A stretch of DNA of 64,000 nucleotides, from the NCBI GenBank assembly GCA_036741695.1, contig DAINRU010000001.1, positions 71,938-135,937 on the forward strand, in the 5' to 3' direction. The DNA is from JAFANK01 sp036741695. GTDB lineage: Bacteria; Vulcanimicrobiota; Vulcanimicrobiia; Eremiobacterales; Eremiobacteraceae. Shown here piece by piece: positions 8,172 to 16,970 of this stretch. The notes beneath the pieces are model-generated. The model was not told the origin of the DNA. It saw only the letters and a list, made by a program, of their open reading frames with translations, and did not search any database. The number at the start of each line of letters is the position of its first letter. Position 1 is the stretch's first letter. Both the position numbers and the translations under genes were made by a program.

Positions 8172-10875
8172 CAAGGTTCTGCTCATCGACGTCTACGCGC
8201 TCGTGTATCGCGCGTTTTTCGCGCTGCCGCCACTCACCACATCGAGTGGCACGGCGGTCAACGCGGCGTACGGCTTCCAGCGGATGCTGCATCGCATGCT
8301 GGTCGAAGAGAAACCATCGCACGTCATCGCCTGCTTCGATGCAGGGATTCCGGCCGAGCGTTTCGCCGCCGTGCCGGAGTACAAGGCCAACCGGCCGGAG
8401 ATGCCCGATGATCTGCGGCCACAGTTCCACATCGTGCGCCGCATCCTCGACGGGTACGGCATACCTGTGGTCGAGGTCGAAAACGAAGAAGCCGACGACT
8501 GCATCGCAACGCTCGTCACCCAAGCCAGCGCACGGCGCCTCGACACGACGGTCGTCTCGGGCGACCTCGATCTGTTGCAGCTCGTCGACCGCCATTGCAC
8601 GGTCGTCGTGACCAGGCGTGGCATCAGCGAGATGACCCGCTACGACATCGAGGCCGTCAAAGCGCGCTTCGGCCTCGCGCCCGAGCAGCTGCCTGACTAT
8701 CGCGGGCTCAAAGGCGATCCGTCGGACAACCTGCCCGGCGTCCCCGGCATCGGCGAGAAGACGGCAGCCAAGCTCATCGCGCAGTTCGGCTCTCTCGACG
8801 CGCTGCTCGCCAACCTGGACGCGGTCAAGCCCGCGCGTATCGCCGAGCTGCTGCGCACGCATGCCGACAAAGCGCGCGCGTGCCGCGACGTCTCGAGCGC
8901 CAAACGCGATCTGCCCATCGAGGCACGCTGGGATGCGTGGCGCTATCATGAACCAGGCAAAGAGCGCCTGGCCGAGCTGTTCCGCGAACTCGAATTCCGC
9001 TCGCTGCTCAGCACGGTCGCGACACCGGCGTTTTCTGGCATAGCCGGTTCGGATGACGGTGCGGTCGAGCCTGAGAGTGTGACCTTCGAGATGGGCTCGT
9101 ACCGCGTGGTCGATCAGGTCGCCACCATCGCGCGCGCGCTCGACGATGCCGCCAAGGCCCCGCGCGTCGCCTTTGTCCTCATCCCCGCTCTCTCGTCGTG
9201 GCGTCTGGACAGCCCGCAGGCGCTTGCCATCTCCTGGCGCTCGCGCGAGGGTGTCATCGCGCCCGCGCAGATGCTGGCCGGCGAAGCGCGCTTGCGCGAT
9301 CAGTTCTCGCGGCTGCTCGCAGCCGCTCCGCCGCGCAAGATCGTCTTCGACGCCAAGAACTTCAGCGGATGGCTGCACGCGCACCACTTCGAGCTCGGCG
9401 AGCTGACACTCGACCCGATGCTCGCCGCAGGCATCTGCGATCCCGCACGTGGCGAGCCCACGCTCGCCGCTGCGCTCGTCGGCACGCCCGGCGAAGGCGT
9501 CCCCGTTCCCGATGGGGGTGGCGCAGGCAGCACGCTGTTCCAGCCTGGCCAGAACGTGGAACCCGACTGGGCCGCTCCGGCAGATGCGCTCATGCGCGCG
9601 GCCGATCAGGCGCTTGAGACCGTGCGCCAGGCCGGCATGGAGAAAGTGCTGCTCGAGATCGAACAGCCACTCGCGCCCTTGCTAGCGCGGATGGAAGCCG
9701 TTGGCTTCCGGCTGGATGAAGGCGAGCTGGCCCGCATCCGCTCCTCTCTTGAGACGGCGATCGCGCAGACGACCGCCGACATCTACCGGCTCGCCGGTGA
9801 AGAGTTCAACCTCAACTCGCCCAAGGCGCTCGGCTCCATCCTGTTCGAAAAGCTCGGCTTGCCGTCCGGCGCCAAGAAGAAGAAAAGTGGCTATGCCACC
9901 GGTGCCGAGGTGCTCGCGCCGCTCGCCGCCGAGCACGAGATCGCGGCCAAGCTCCTGCAATACCGCGAGGTCTCCAAGCTCAAGTCCACCTACGTCGACG
10001 CCTTGCCGGCGGCGGTCGATCCCAACACCCATCGCCTGCACACGACCCTGCACCAGCTCGGCGCAGCGACCGGCCGGCTGTCGAGCTCCGATCCAAACCT
10101 GCAGAACATCCCGGTGCGCTCCGAAGTCGGCCGCGCCATTCGCCGCGCCTTCTTGCCGGCGACGCCCGGCAACGTCCTCATGGCAGCCGACTATTCACAG
10201 ATCGAGCTGCGCATCTTCGCGCACATGTCGCAGGACGAGAACTTCATCCAAGCGTTCCAGCGCGGCGACGACATCCACGCCTTCACCGCGCGCGCGGTCT
10301 TCGGCATCCCCGAGGGCGAGACGATCTCTGGCGAGATGCGCCGGCGTGCTAAAGCGGTGAACTTCGGCATCCTCTACGGGATCAGCGATTTCGGTCTCTC
10401 GCAGAGCGCCGGCATGACAAGGCCTGAGGCCAAGCAGTTCATCGCCGAATACTTCGCGCGCTTTCCCAAGATCAAAGGCTACATCGACGGCGTGCTCGAG
10501 AAAGCACGCAGGGATGGATTCGTCACCACGCTCTTCGGCCGGCGCCGCTACCTGCCCGATCTGCGCTCGCACATCTATCCTATGCGCGCTGCGGCCGAAC
10601 GCATGGCCATCAACGCGCCGGCGCAAGGCAGCGCCGCGGATCTCATCAAGCTCGCGATGGTGAAGGTGGGCAAGCTCTTCGCCGCATCCGGCGTGCGTGC
10701 GCAGCTCGTGCTGCAAGTGCACGACGAGCTGATCTTCGACGTGCCGCCGGACGAACTGGAGAGCGTGCGCGCGCAGGCCAAAGAGGCGATGGAGACCGCG
10801 ATGACGCTGGCCGTGCCGCTGGCGGTGGATTTCAAAGCCGGACCGACCTGGGCGGCTGCCGAGGCGATGGTCTGA
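8161..10875 (+). CDS. polA: DNA polymerase I
   Basis: A 904-residue family A polymerase for Okazaki-fragment processing and repair. Residues 1 to about 290 form the 5'-3' exonuclease (LLIDVYALVYRAFFAL, VSGDLDLLQLVD, GDPSDNLPGVPGIGEKTA). The middle domain is a degenerate 3'-5' exonuclease: the metal-binding DxE of the proofreading site is replaced (AFVLIPALSS), so proofreading is probably absent. The polymerase domain holds motif A (AADYSQIELR), motif B (RRRAKAVNFGILYG) and motif C (LQVHDELIFD). GTG 8161 overlaps the MFS gene by 11 bp, and mutM begins 1 bp after the stop, so these repair genes form one unit. Confidence 0.97.
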   Translation: MAADKVLLIDVYALVYRAFFALPPLTTSSGTAVNAAYGFQRMLHRMLVEEKPSHVIACFDAGIPAERFAAVPEYKANRPEMPDDLRPQFHIVRRILDGYGIPVVEVENEEADDCIATLVTQASARRLDTTVVSGDLDLLQLVDRHCTVVVTRRGISEMTRYDIEAVKARFGLAPEQLPDYRGLKGDPSDNLPGVPGIGEKTAAKLIAQFGSLDALLANLDAVKPARIAELLRTHADKARACRDVSSAKRDLPIEARWDAWRYHEPGKERLAELFRELEFRSLLSTVATPAFSGIAGSDDGAVEPESVTFEMGSYRVVDQVATIARALDDAAKAPRVAFVLIPALSSWRLDSPQALAISWRSREGVIAPAQMLAGEARLRDQFSRLLAAAPPRKIVFDAKNFSGWLHAHHFELGELTLDPMLAAGICDPARGEPTLAAALVGTPGEGVPVPDGGGAGSTLFQPGQNVEPDWAAPADALMRAADQALETVRQAGMEKVLLEIEQPLAPLLARMEAVGFRLDEGELARIRSSLETAIAQTTADIYRLAGEEFNLNSPKALGSILFEKLGLPSGAKKKKSGYATGAEVLAPLAAEHEIAAKLLQYREVSKLKSTYVDALPAAVDPNTHRLHTTLHQLGAATGRLSSSDPNLQNIPVRSEVGRAIRRAFLPATPGNVLMAADYSQIELRIFAHMSQDENFIQAFQRGDDIHAFTARAVFGIPEGETISGEMRRRAKAVNFGILYGISDFGLSQSAGMTRPEAKQFIAEYFARFPKIKGYIDGVLEKARRDGFVTTLFGRRRYLPDLRSHIYPMRAAAERMAINAPAQGSAADLIKLAMVKVGKLFAASGVRAQLVLQVHDELIFDVPPDELESVRAQAKEAMETAMTLAVPLAVDFKAGPTWAAAEAMV

Positions 10876-10876
10876 C

Positions 10877-11683
10877 GTGCCCGAGCTTCCCGAGGTGGAG
10901 ACCATCGCGCGCGACCTTGCGCCGCTGCTCGTGAATCGCCGCATCACAGGACTGCGCGCCGCGCGCAGGCCACCGGTCTTCGACGCGGCGAGCCTTCCGC
11001 AGCGGACGATCGTGGGCCGGACGATCCGCGACGTGGGGCGGGCCGGGAAGTTCATCATCATCGAGCTGGGAGACGACCTGCGCCTGGCGGTCCACTTGCG
11101 CATGACGGGCAACTTGCTCTACCAGCGCTCGTCGGCTCGGGTGCCGTACACGCGCGCGACGCTCGACCTCGACGATGGCGCGCGCTTGATCTTCGCCGAC
11201 GTGCGCAAGTTCGGGCGCATGCGCGTCGTGCGCGGCGACGTGCGCTCGGGCCTCGGCATCGGCATCGATCCCTTCGCAAAGGAGCTCGACGCGCGGCGCT
11301 TCGCCGAACTCGCGCGCGGACGAAAAACGCCCGTGAAGACGTGGCTGCTCGACCAAAAGCGTCTCGCCGGCGTGGGGAACATCTACGCCTGCGAATCGCT
11401 CTTCTACGCGCGCCTGCGTCCCATTCGACGGGTAGGAAAACTCTCACTCGCGGAGCGTGAACGGCTGCTCGCCTCCCTGCGACGTGTGCTGCTCAGAGCC
11501 ATACGTCATCGGGGTTCGAGCGTCGACGACTACGTGGATGCGGGAGGAAAGGAAGGGGAATTTCAGAAGCAGTTGAGCGTCTACGGTCGTGCCGGTATGC
11601 CATGCCGGCGCTGTGGCACGCCGATCCGGCGAATCGTGCTCGCGCAGAGGGGCACTTTCTACTGCCCGGTCTGCCAGCGCTAG
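10877..11683 (+). CDS. mutM: Formamidopyrimidine-DNA glycosylase (Fpg)
   Basis: A 268-residue DNA glycosylase/AP lyase that removes oxidised purines such as 8-oxoguanine. The mature N-terminus PELPEVET supplies the catalytic proline and glutamate. Later come GRAGKFIIIEL with the conserved lysine, HLRMTGNL, the helix-two-turn-helix GVGNIYACESLFYA, and a C-terminal zinc finger CRRCG...CPVCQR that contacts DNA. The start is GTG 10877, one base after the polA stop, which suggests translational coupling with polA in a small repair operon. Confidence 0.97.
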   Translation: MPELPEVETIARDLAPLLVNRRITGLRAARRPPVFDAASLPQRTIVGRTIRDVGRAGKFIIIELGDDLRLAVHLRMTGNLLYQRSSARVPYTRATLDLDDGARLIFADVRKFGRMRVVRGDVRSGLGIGIDPFAKELDARRFAELARGRKTPVKTWLLDQKRLAGVGNIYACESLFYARLRPIRRVGKLSLAERERLLASLRRVLLRAIRHRGSSVDDYVDAGGKEGEFQKQLSVYGRAGMPCRRCGTPIRRIVLAQRGTFYCPVCQR

Positions 11684-11738
11684 TCAACGCTCCGTCCACG
11701 CCCAAGACCAAAATACAAGCAAAGGTGATTCTTTCTTA

Positions 11739-12887
11739 ATGTCCGATACTCACGTCCTCGAGCCCAGCGAAGCGGTCGACGATCAGTTCTCGCTCATCCA
11801 AAAGCTCTATGAGGAGAGCCTCAAGACGCTCGATGAAGGCCAGCTCCTTAAAGGCCTCATCGTCGCGAAATCCAATGACGAGTTGCTCGTCGACATCGGC
11901 GGCAAATCCGAGGGCGTCGTTACCGCCCGAGAGCTCTCGCCCGGCATCTATATCTCCGACCTCAAGGTCGGTGATTATCTCGAAGTGCTCGTCTATCGCA
12001 TCGACAGCGACGGCGACGGCACGATGTACCTCTCCGAAAAGCGCGCCCGCGCCCTCAAGACCTGGGAGAAAGTGCTCGAGGCGCACCAGCGCAACGAGGC
12101 GATCAACGCGACGGTCACCCAGGTGGTCAAGGGCGGCGTGCTCGTGGATCTCGGCATGCGCGGCTTTGTCCCCGCATCGCAGATCCGCCGCCAGCCTGTC
12201 GGCAATCTCGAGGAGATGGTCGGCAAGCAGCTGCGGCTCAAAGTGATCGATCTGGACCACAAACGCCGGCGCGTCGTCCTCTCGCAGCGTGTGGTGCTCG
12301 AAGAAGAGCTCAACCAGAAGAAACAGGAACTGCTCTCCACCTTGCAGCCCGGTCAGATCCGTGAGGGCACGGTCGTGCGCTTGGCCGACTTCGGCGCCTT
12401 CGTCGACCTCGGCGGCATCGACGGCCTCATCCACAACACCGAACTGTCCTGGGGTCGCATCAAACACCCGAGCGAAGTGGTGAAGATCGGCGACAAGGTC
12501 CAGGTCGAGATCATGAAGTTCGACCCCGAGGCCAAAAAGGTCAGCCTATCGCTCAAGCACTCGCTCGACGATCCGTGGAAGACGGTCCCCGACACGATCC
12601 ACGAAGGCGACGTCATGCCGGCCACGCTCACCAAGGTGACCGCGAACTACTTGCTCGTTGAATTGCTGCCAGGCGTGACGGGCATGGTGCCCAAGTCGGA
12701 ATTCGATCCTGCGGCTCCGCCCGAAGTGGGCAGCGCGATGACGGTCAAGGTCCTCTCGGTCAACGCCGGCTCGCGTCGCATCACGGCCAGCCTCAAGGCC
12801 ACCCCCGACAACCCCGACGAAGCGGCCGCACCGCTTGAGCCTGAGTCGTCAGAACCGGCCGACGCTGCGCAAGCGACTGAGGCGTAA
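11739..12887 (+). CDS. rpsA: Ribosomal protein S1 with four S1 motifs
   Basis: A 382-residue RNA-binding protein of the 30S subunit. Four S1 (OB-fold) repeats are visible, beginning near residues 35 (GLIVAKSNDELLVDIGGK), 120 (VTQVVKGGVLVDLGMRG), 205 (GTVVRLADFGAFVDLGG) and 290 (ATLTKVTANYLLVELLPG). Repeat 3 is the most canonical. Four-repeat S1 proteins are usual outside proteobacteria, which have six. ATG 11739 is preceded by AAAGGTGA at ten bases. The tail is acidic, as often in this family. An intrinsic terminator follows at 12930, and coaE begins immediately behind it. Confidence 0.93.
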   Translation: MSDTHVLEPSEAVDDQFSLIQKLYEESLKTLDEGQLLKGLIVAKSNDELLVDIGGKSEGVVTARELSPGIYISDLKVGDYLEVLVYRIDSDGDGTMYLSEKRARALKTWEKVLEAHQRNEAINATVTQVVKGGVLVDLGMRGFVPASQIRRQPVGNLEEMVGKQLRLKVIDLDHKRRRVVLSQRVVLEEELNQKKQELLSTLQPGQIREGTVVRLADFGAFVDLGGIDGLIHNTELSWGRIKHPSEVVKIGDKVQVEIMKFDPEAKKVSLSLKHSLDDPWKTVPDTIHEGDVMPATLTKVTANYLLVELLPGVTGMVPKSEFDPAAPPEVGSAMTVKVLSVNAGSRRITASLKATPDNPDEAAAPLEPESSEPADAAQATEA

Positions 12888-12929
12888 GGCAGATATCGCG
12901 CGCGCATCGCTGGACCTCACCCATGCCAC

Positions 12930-12959
12930 GAGCGGTCGAAGCGATTCGACCGTTCTTTT
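12930..12959 (+). terminator. Intrinsic terminator after rpsA
   Basis: GAGCGGTCGAA (12930-12940) pairs over 11 bp, with one G-T wobble, to TTCGACCGTTC (12945-12955) around a GCGA loop. TTTT follows. It lies 43 bases past the rpsA stop and directly before the coaE ribosome-binding site. Confidence 0.75.
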
Positions 12960-12971
12960 CAAAGGAAGAGC

Positions 12972-13577
12972 ATGATCATCGGATTGACCGGTGGCATCGG
13001 AGCGGGCAAGACGACCGCGGCCGCGCTCATGGGCAAAAAGGGCGCGTTCGTCATCGACATGGACGTCATCGCGCGCGAAGTCGTGCTGCCCGATAGCCCG
13101 GCGCTGGAGGCCATCCGGCGCGAGTTCGGCGATGAAGTCATCCTTGCGGATGGCTCGCTCGACCGGGCCACGCTGGCGCGCATCATCTTCGGCGACGAGG
13201 CCAAGCGCATCAAGCTCAACCAGCTCACCCATCCGGAGATCCTCAAGCGAACGCTCGCCATCATGGGCACCCAGCCGCCCAACGCGATCATCGTGGCCGT
13301 CGTCCCCTTGCTCTTCGAATCCGGCTTCGACCGCAGCTGTGACAAGACAGTGGCGGTCGTCGCCTCACCCGAGCTGCGCCGCGCGCGGCTGCAAGAGCGC
13401 GACGGCATCACCGGCAGCGAAGTCGAGGCACGCATGCGTGCCCAGCTGCCCGACGCCGAGTACGAACGGCGCGCCGGCGTCGTCATCCGCAACGAAGAAA
13501 ACCTCACCGCGCTCGGGCGTGAGGTCGATCGGGCATGGGAGAAGCTCGTGGGTCCGCGCACGCCGGCGGCGAAGTAA
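12972..13577 (+). CDS. coaE: Dephospho-CoA kinase
   Basis: A 201-residue P-loop kinase that phosphorylates dephospho-CoA, the last step of coenzyme A synthesis. The Walker A is GLTGGIGAGKTTAA at the N-terminus. It is followed by DMDVIAREVV, whose aspartate is the conserved acidic residue, the LNQLTHPEI segment of the CoA domain, and a VPLLFESGFD motif. Length matches the family. AAAGGAAG precedes ATG 12972 at four bases. It is convergent with the polysaccharide deacetylase gene. Confidence 0.95.
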   Translation: MIIGLTGGIGAGKTTAAALMGKKGAFVIDMDVIAREVVLPDSPALEAIRREFGDEVILADGSLDRATLARIIFGDEAKRIKLNQLTHPEILKRTLAIMGTQPPNAIIVAVVPLLFESGFDRSCDKTVAVVASPELRRARLQERDGITGSEVEARMRAQLPDAEYERRAGVVIRNEENLTALGREVDRAWEKLVGPRTPAAK

Positions 13578-13596
13578 CAGCCGCCCTAAAGTCTTC

Positions 13597-14361
13597 TTAG
13601 TTCTGTTCGCCGTCTTCCAACAGCTTCGACACCGTGACGAAGGTGTAGCCCTGCGCGCGCAGACCGTCGATGATGTCCGGTAGCGCCTCGATCGTGCGGT
13701 ATTGACCGCTGTGCAGCAGGATGATGCCGCCCGGGCTTGCTTCGGTCATCACCCGCTCGGTGATGACGTCCGGCGGGATGTCTTTCACGTCGTTCGCAGC
13801 GTCGCTCCAGAAGACGGTGACATACCCGAGCTCGTGCGCGATCGACACGACCTCACGGTTGAAACGGCCGTGCGGCGGCCGGAAGAGCGAGATGGGCTTG
13901 CCGGTGAAGCGTTCCAGCAATGCCCCGTCCTGCGCGATCTGCGCGACGATCTGCTCTTCGGGCAGCCCGGTCAAGGTGAAATGGTTGAAGGTGTGGTTGC
14001 CGATCTCGTCACCCGACTGCACGATGCGGCTGACGAGCTCCGGGAACTCCTGAGCGTTGCGGCCGACGATGAAGAACGTGGCGGGCACGCGCGAGTGATC
14101 CAAGACATGGAGCAGCACGGGCGTGTAGAACGGATAGGGACCGTCGTCGAAGGTGAGCGCGATCTCTTTGCGCTGCGTGTGCACGCGCCACACCTCACCA
14201 TAACGACCATAGCTCAGGCCAAGGTCGCTATCGTCAGGCGCGGAAAATGGCGCCACCGGCTCAGCTGCGGGCAGCGCCGGCATGACGGTCGAGGCGATGC
14301 GTGCGGGAAGGGCCGCACCCTTGAGCACGAGCACTGCGAGCAGCGCGATCAGCAGCTTCAT
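13597..14361 (-). CDS. Polysaccharide deacetylase (NodB/CE4 family), exported
   Basis: A 254-residue carbohydrate esterase family 4 protein, likely removing N-acetyl groups from peptidoglycan or an extracellular glycan. The NodB motifs are all present: TFDDGP (catalytic base and metal Asp), HTFNH (zinc histidines), RPPHGRFN, and ILLHSG with the catalytic histidine. The N-terminus MKLLIALLAVLVLKGAALPA is a signal peptide or anchor. ATG 14361 overlaps the stop of the upstream gene in an ATGA arrangement, so the two exported proteins are co-transcribed from the promoter at 14977-15004. An in-frame start at 14385 would lengthen the signal region and lie inside the upstream gene. Confidence 0.9.
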   Translation of the reverse strand: MKLLIALLAVLVLKGAALPARIASTVMPALPAAEPVAPFSAPDDSDLGLSYGRYGEVWRVHTQRKEIALTFDDGPYPFYTPVLLHVLDHSRVPATFFIVGRNAQEFPELVSRIVQSGDEIGNHTFNHFTLTGLPEEQIVAQIAQDGALLERFTGKPISLFRPPHGRFNREVVSIAHELGYVTVFWSDAANDVKDIPPDVITERVMTEASPGGIILLHSGQYRTIEALPDIIDGLRAQGYTFVTVSKLLEDGEQN

Positions 14362-14954
14362 TGCGGCACCTGCGGTGCGATCCACACCTGGCCGAACAGC
14401 GCCAAGAATTCTTCATCGCTCAGCGGCTTGCTGCGGATCGACTCGTAGGTCTCGCGATCGGCCGACACCGAGAAGACCGTGCTCTCGACTTGCGCCAGCT
14501 CAGGTGCCGGTATGGGGATCGTCGCCCACACGTCGAGCGTCTGCAGCTGCGGGAACTGATCGAAGGTCGTGCGGATGAGCGAGACGGCCTCGGCATCGAG
14601 CTCGGGGCGGGTGAGGTCGCGCTGCTCGTGCGGCACGCGCGCGGAAAATCGGATGCCGGCCGACTCGTAGCCCGACGTGTCGAACACATACACTTTGAGG
14701 ACGTTGTGGCTGGGCAGGGTCTTGTAGGTGGCGTCGAACAGCCGGTTTTCCAGCGCAGGGGTGACGCCTTCATCCCACGGCTTTTCGCCCACAGCAGCGG
14801 CCGTGGCGTGGACACGTGACGGTGGGTGGGGAGCGCCGTGCGGGGCAAAAGGAGCCGAGGCCGCCTGGGCGGTCGTCACGCCGAACAAAAGAGCAGCCAT
14901 ACAAGCTGCGCCGATCCCCGTTCTCATACCACTACAGAAACGTAGGAAATCCAC
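14358..14954 (-). CDS. Exported protein of unknown function
   Basis: About 198 residues with a signal peptide (hydrophobic TGIGAACMAALLFGV, cleavage near AQA-AS), then a Pro/His/Ala-rich linker and a compact domain. That domain contains NVLKVYVFD, ELDAEAVSLIRTTFDQFP and ETYESIRSKPLSDEEFLALFG. I do not recognise the family. GTG 14954 is preferred because AGAAGGAGG lies about 11 bases upstream and because the ATG at 14978 falls inside the predicted -10 box. It is translationally coupled (ATGA) to the polysaccharide deacetylase, so a role in cell-envelope glycan metabolism is plausible but unproven. Confidence 0.7.
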   Translation of the reverse strand: MDFLRFCSGMRTGIGAACMAALLFGVTTAQAASAPFAPHGAPHPPSRVHATAAAVGEKPWDEGVTPALENRLFDATYKTLPSHNVLKVYVFDTSGYESAGIRFSARVPHEQRDLTRPELDAEAVSLIRTTFDQFPQLQTLDVWATIPIPAPELAQVESTVFSVSADRETYESIRSKPLSDEEFLALFGQVWIAPQVPQ

Positions 14955-14976
14955 GTTTCGTCTCGCCTCCTTCTGC

Positions 14977-15004
14977 ATTATACCGCGCGTGTGACTGCCG
15001 TCAA
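14977..15004 (-). promoter_or_regulatory. Sigma70-type promoter of the 14954 gene and the deacetylase
   Basis: On the minus strand, TTGACG (14999-15004) and TATAAT (14977-14982) are separated by 16 bases. The -10 hexamer is a perfect match and includes the first two bases (AT) of the ATG at 14978, which rules out that codon as translation start. Confidence 0.75.
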
Positions 15005-15031
15005 GGGAGCTTGAAGGTACGGTCAGACGGT

Positions 15032-16621
15032 CTACAGGTCCCTCCCCTTGCGCAGCACGCGGCCTGGCCGCGCAAGCGTCATAGCGCCGTCGCGCATCGC
15101 GGCCACGCCGTTGACGAAGACGTGCGCGATGCCGCGCGGATAGCAGTAGGGCTGCGTGTACGTTGCGGTGTCCGCGATCCGTTCGGCGTCGAAGACGACC
15201 ACGTCGGCGAAGTTGCCGACTGCGATCGCGCCACGGCTGCGCAATCCGAGACGCGTGGCAGGCAGCGACGTCGCCCGGCGCACCGCCTCAGGCAAGGTCA
15301 AGAGATGTGTGTCGCGCACGTAGCGCTTGAAGATCCGCGGGAAGGTTCCGAATGTCCGCGGATGCGGTTTGCCGATCGCGGTCGGCCCGCCGGTGGCTCG
15401 CGCTGATGCGTCGGTGCCGATACACGTGTAGCGATATGACAGGACCGTGCGCACGTCATCCTCGCACATGGTGAAATAGATCGCTGCGACGTCGAGCTGC
15501 TCGTCCACGAGTAGCCGCAACGCGGCGTCGACGGGCGTCCTTCCCATCGATGCGGCGATATCGGCCAGCGTCTGCCCCTCGTAATGGCGGTTCTTGTGCG
15601 AACCGACGGATGCGATGAGCACCTCGTGCCAACGGCCGCCGTAGTCAAGCTCGACGCGTGCCGCCACGAGCGCAGCGTAGCGCGGGTCGGACAAGCGCGC
15701 GGCCACTTCGGCGCGCGTTCCCACGTTGACGTCGCCTGGCAGGATGACATCGAGGCCGGTGGACGAGGCTTTGTACGGATATTGGTCGACGACCACGTCG
15801 AGCCCGCTGTCGCGCGCGCGATCGATCCGGGCAAGCGTGTCGTGCACTTTGCCCCAGTTGCGCGGCCGCGACGCTTTGTGGTGGGAGAGCTGCACAGCGC
15901 ATGCCGAACGGCGGCCGACCTCGAGGGCTTCATCGACGGCTTCGATAAGGCCGTCGCCCTCGCTGCGGATGTGCGATGCATACAACGGGCTGCCGGCAGC
16001 AGCGGCACTGCTTGCAAGCGCGACGAGCTCGTCTGAGTCCGCCGATCGGCCGGGTGGATAGATGAGACCCGACGACACGCCGATCGCCCCGTGTTCGCAG
16101 GCCTGGCGCACGAGCGCCTGGGCGCGTGCGAGGTCGTCGTCGCGCAGCGGATCGGGGCCCAAGCAGTCAAGCGCGCTGCGAATCGTGCCCAGTCCGGCCA
16201 AGCAGCAGAAATTCAGCGCCGGCGGTGACTGCTCGAGGGCGCGGAAGAACCCGTCGAAATCCGTCCACACAGGGTCTATGTCGTAGTGGCGGCGCATCTC
16301 GTCGCGCTTGTCATCCAAGGCGCCGCCCAGCAGCGGCGCCGGCGCAAAGCCGCAGTTGCCGCCGACCTCGGTTGTGATGCCTTGACGGATCTTGCTCTCG
16401 GCGGATGGCAGCACGAGCAGCACTTCGTCCGAATGGCTGTGCATGTCGATAAAGCCCGGCGCGACGGCCAAGCCACGGCAGTCGAGCTGCAGTACCGCCT
16501 CGGCCCCAGCGCAATCGCCGATCCGCACGACGCGATCGCCGGCGAGCGCGATGTCGGTGACGAACGGAGCTCCGCCCGAACCGTCGACGATTAACCCGCC
16601 GTTAAGCATCACGTCGAGCAT
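15032..16621 (-). CDS. N-acyl-D-amino-acid deacylase family amidohydrolase
   Basis: A 529-residue metal-dependent hydrolase of the D-aminoacylase/dihydroorotase-like amidohydrolase group, hydrolysing N-acyl-D-amino acids or related amides. The metal ligands are visible: HSHSD (HxH) following PGFIDM, the bridging cysteine in GGNCGFAPAP, ASHIRSEGDG, and QLSHHKAS. A C-terminal catalytic aspartate lies in CIGTDAS. The N-terminal MLDVMLNGGLIVDGSGG is the usual beta-sandwich start of the family, so ATG 16621 is chosen; ATG 16609 is an alternative. It is probably cytosolic and could recycle D-amino acids, but the substrate cannot be fixed from sequence. Confidence 0.88.
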   Translation of the reverse strand: MLDVMLNGGLIVDGSGGAPFVTDIALAGDRVVRIGDCAGAEAVLQLDCRGLAVAPGFIDMHSHSDEVLLVLPSAESKIRQGITTEVGGNCGFAPAPLLGGALDDKRDEMRRHYDIDPVWTDFDGFFRALEQSPPALNFCCLAGLGTIRSALDCLGPDPLRDDDLARAQALVRQACEHGAIGVSSGLIYPPGRSADSDELVALASSAAAAGSPLYASHIRSEGDGLIEAVDEALEVGRRSACAVQLSHHKASRPRNWGKVHDTLARIDRARDSGLDVVVDQYPYKASSTGLDVILPGDVNVGTRAEVAARLSDPRYAALVAARVELDYGGRWHEVLIASVGSHKNRHYEGQTLADIAASMGRTPVDAALRLLVDEQLDVAAIYFTMCEDDVRTVLSYRYTCIGTDASARATGGPTAIGKPHPRTFGTFPRIFKRYVRDTHLLTLPEAVRRATSLPATRLGLRSRGAIAVGNFADVVVFDAERIADTATYTQPYCYPRGIAHVFVNGVAAMRDGAMTLARPGRVLRKGRDL

Positions 16622-16678
16622 GAAATGGCTATTCGTCGGGCCCTCGAGCACGGGCCTGTAGCAAACGCGCGTGCGGGG

Positions 16679-16706
16679 TTTGCATGAGGCCCGGTGCGGG
16701 TATAGG
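16679..16706 (+). promoter_or_regulatory. Possible promoter of the KGG gene pair
   Basis: TTTGCA (16679-16684) and TATAGG (16701-16706) are separated by 16 bases, about 48 bases before the first KGG start codon. The match to sigma70 is moderate; a stress sigma factor site cannot be excluded. Confidence 0.35.
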
Positions 16707-16754
16707 GGAGCGGGCTTGAATACACGGCCAGACGCTCGCATTGGAGGGCTCGTG

Positions 16755-16970
16755 ATGATGGACCAGGATGGCGAAGGCATGACGGTCCGCGAAGCCGGCA
16801 AGAAAGGCGGCGATATCGTGAAGTCAAAATACGGACCGCAATTCTATGCCGAGATCGGCCGCAAGGGCGGCGAGAGCACGAAGCGCAGGCACGGATCGCA
16901 GTTCTACGAGACGATCGGCCAGCGTGGCGGCCAGCACAAGAAGAGCGCAACGGGTGATCCGAGCGCGTGA
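16755..16970 (+). CDS. KGG-repeat stress protein (GsiB-like)
   Basis: 71 residues, highly hydrophilic. KGG repeats are spaced about 20 residues apart (GKKGGDIVKSKYGPQFYAEIG, GRKGGESTKRRHGSQFYETIG, GQRGGQHKK). This is the stress-induced KGG motif known from B. subtilis GsiB and from desiccation-related hydrophilins. Such proteins are disordered and linked to dehydration, acid or general stress. ATG 16755 is supported by GGAGGG six bases upstream; ATG 16758 is equally possible. It overlaps the second KGG gene at its stop codon, so the two form a two-gene operon. Confidence 0.85.
   Translation: MMDQDGEGMTVREAGKKGGDIVKSKYGPQFYAEIGRKGGESTKRRHGSQFYETIGQRGGQHKKSATGDPSA

Noticed and set aside
12971..13683. 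A long alternative plus-strand frame over coaE
   Set aside because: Out-of-frame shadow of coaE, Arg/Ser-rich without motifs.
14955..14978. Translation of the exported protein from ATG 14978
   Set aside because: That codon overlaps a perfect TATAAT -10 box, so it would not be in the mRNA; the GTG at 14954 has a proper ribosome-binding site.
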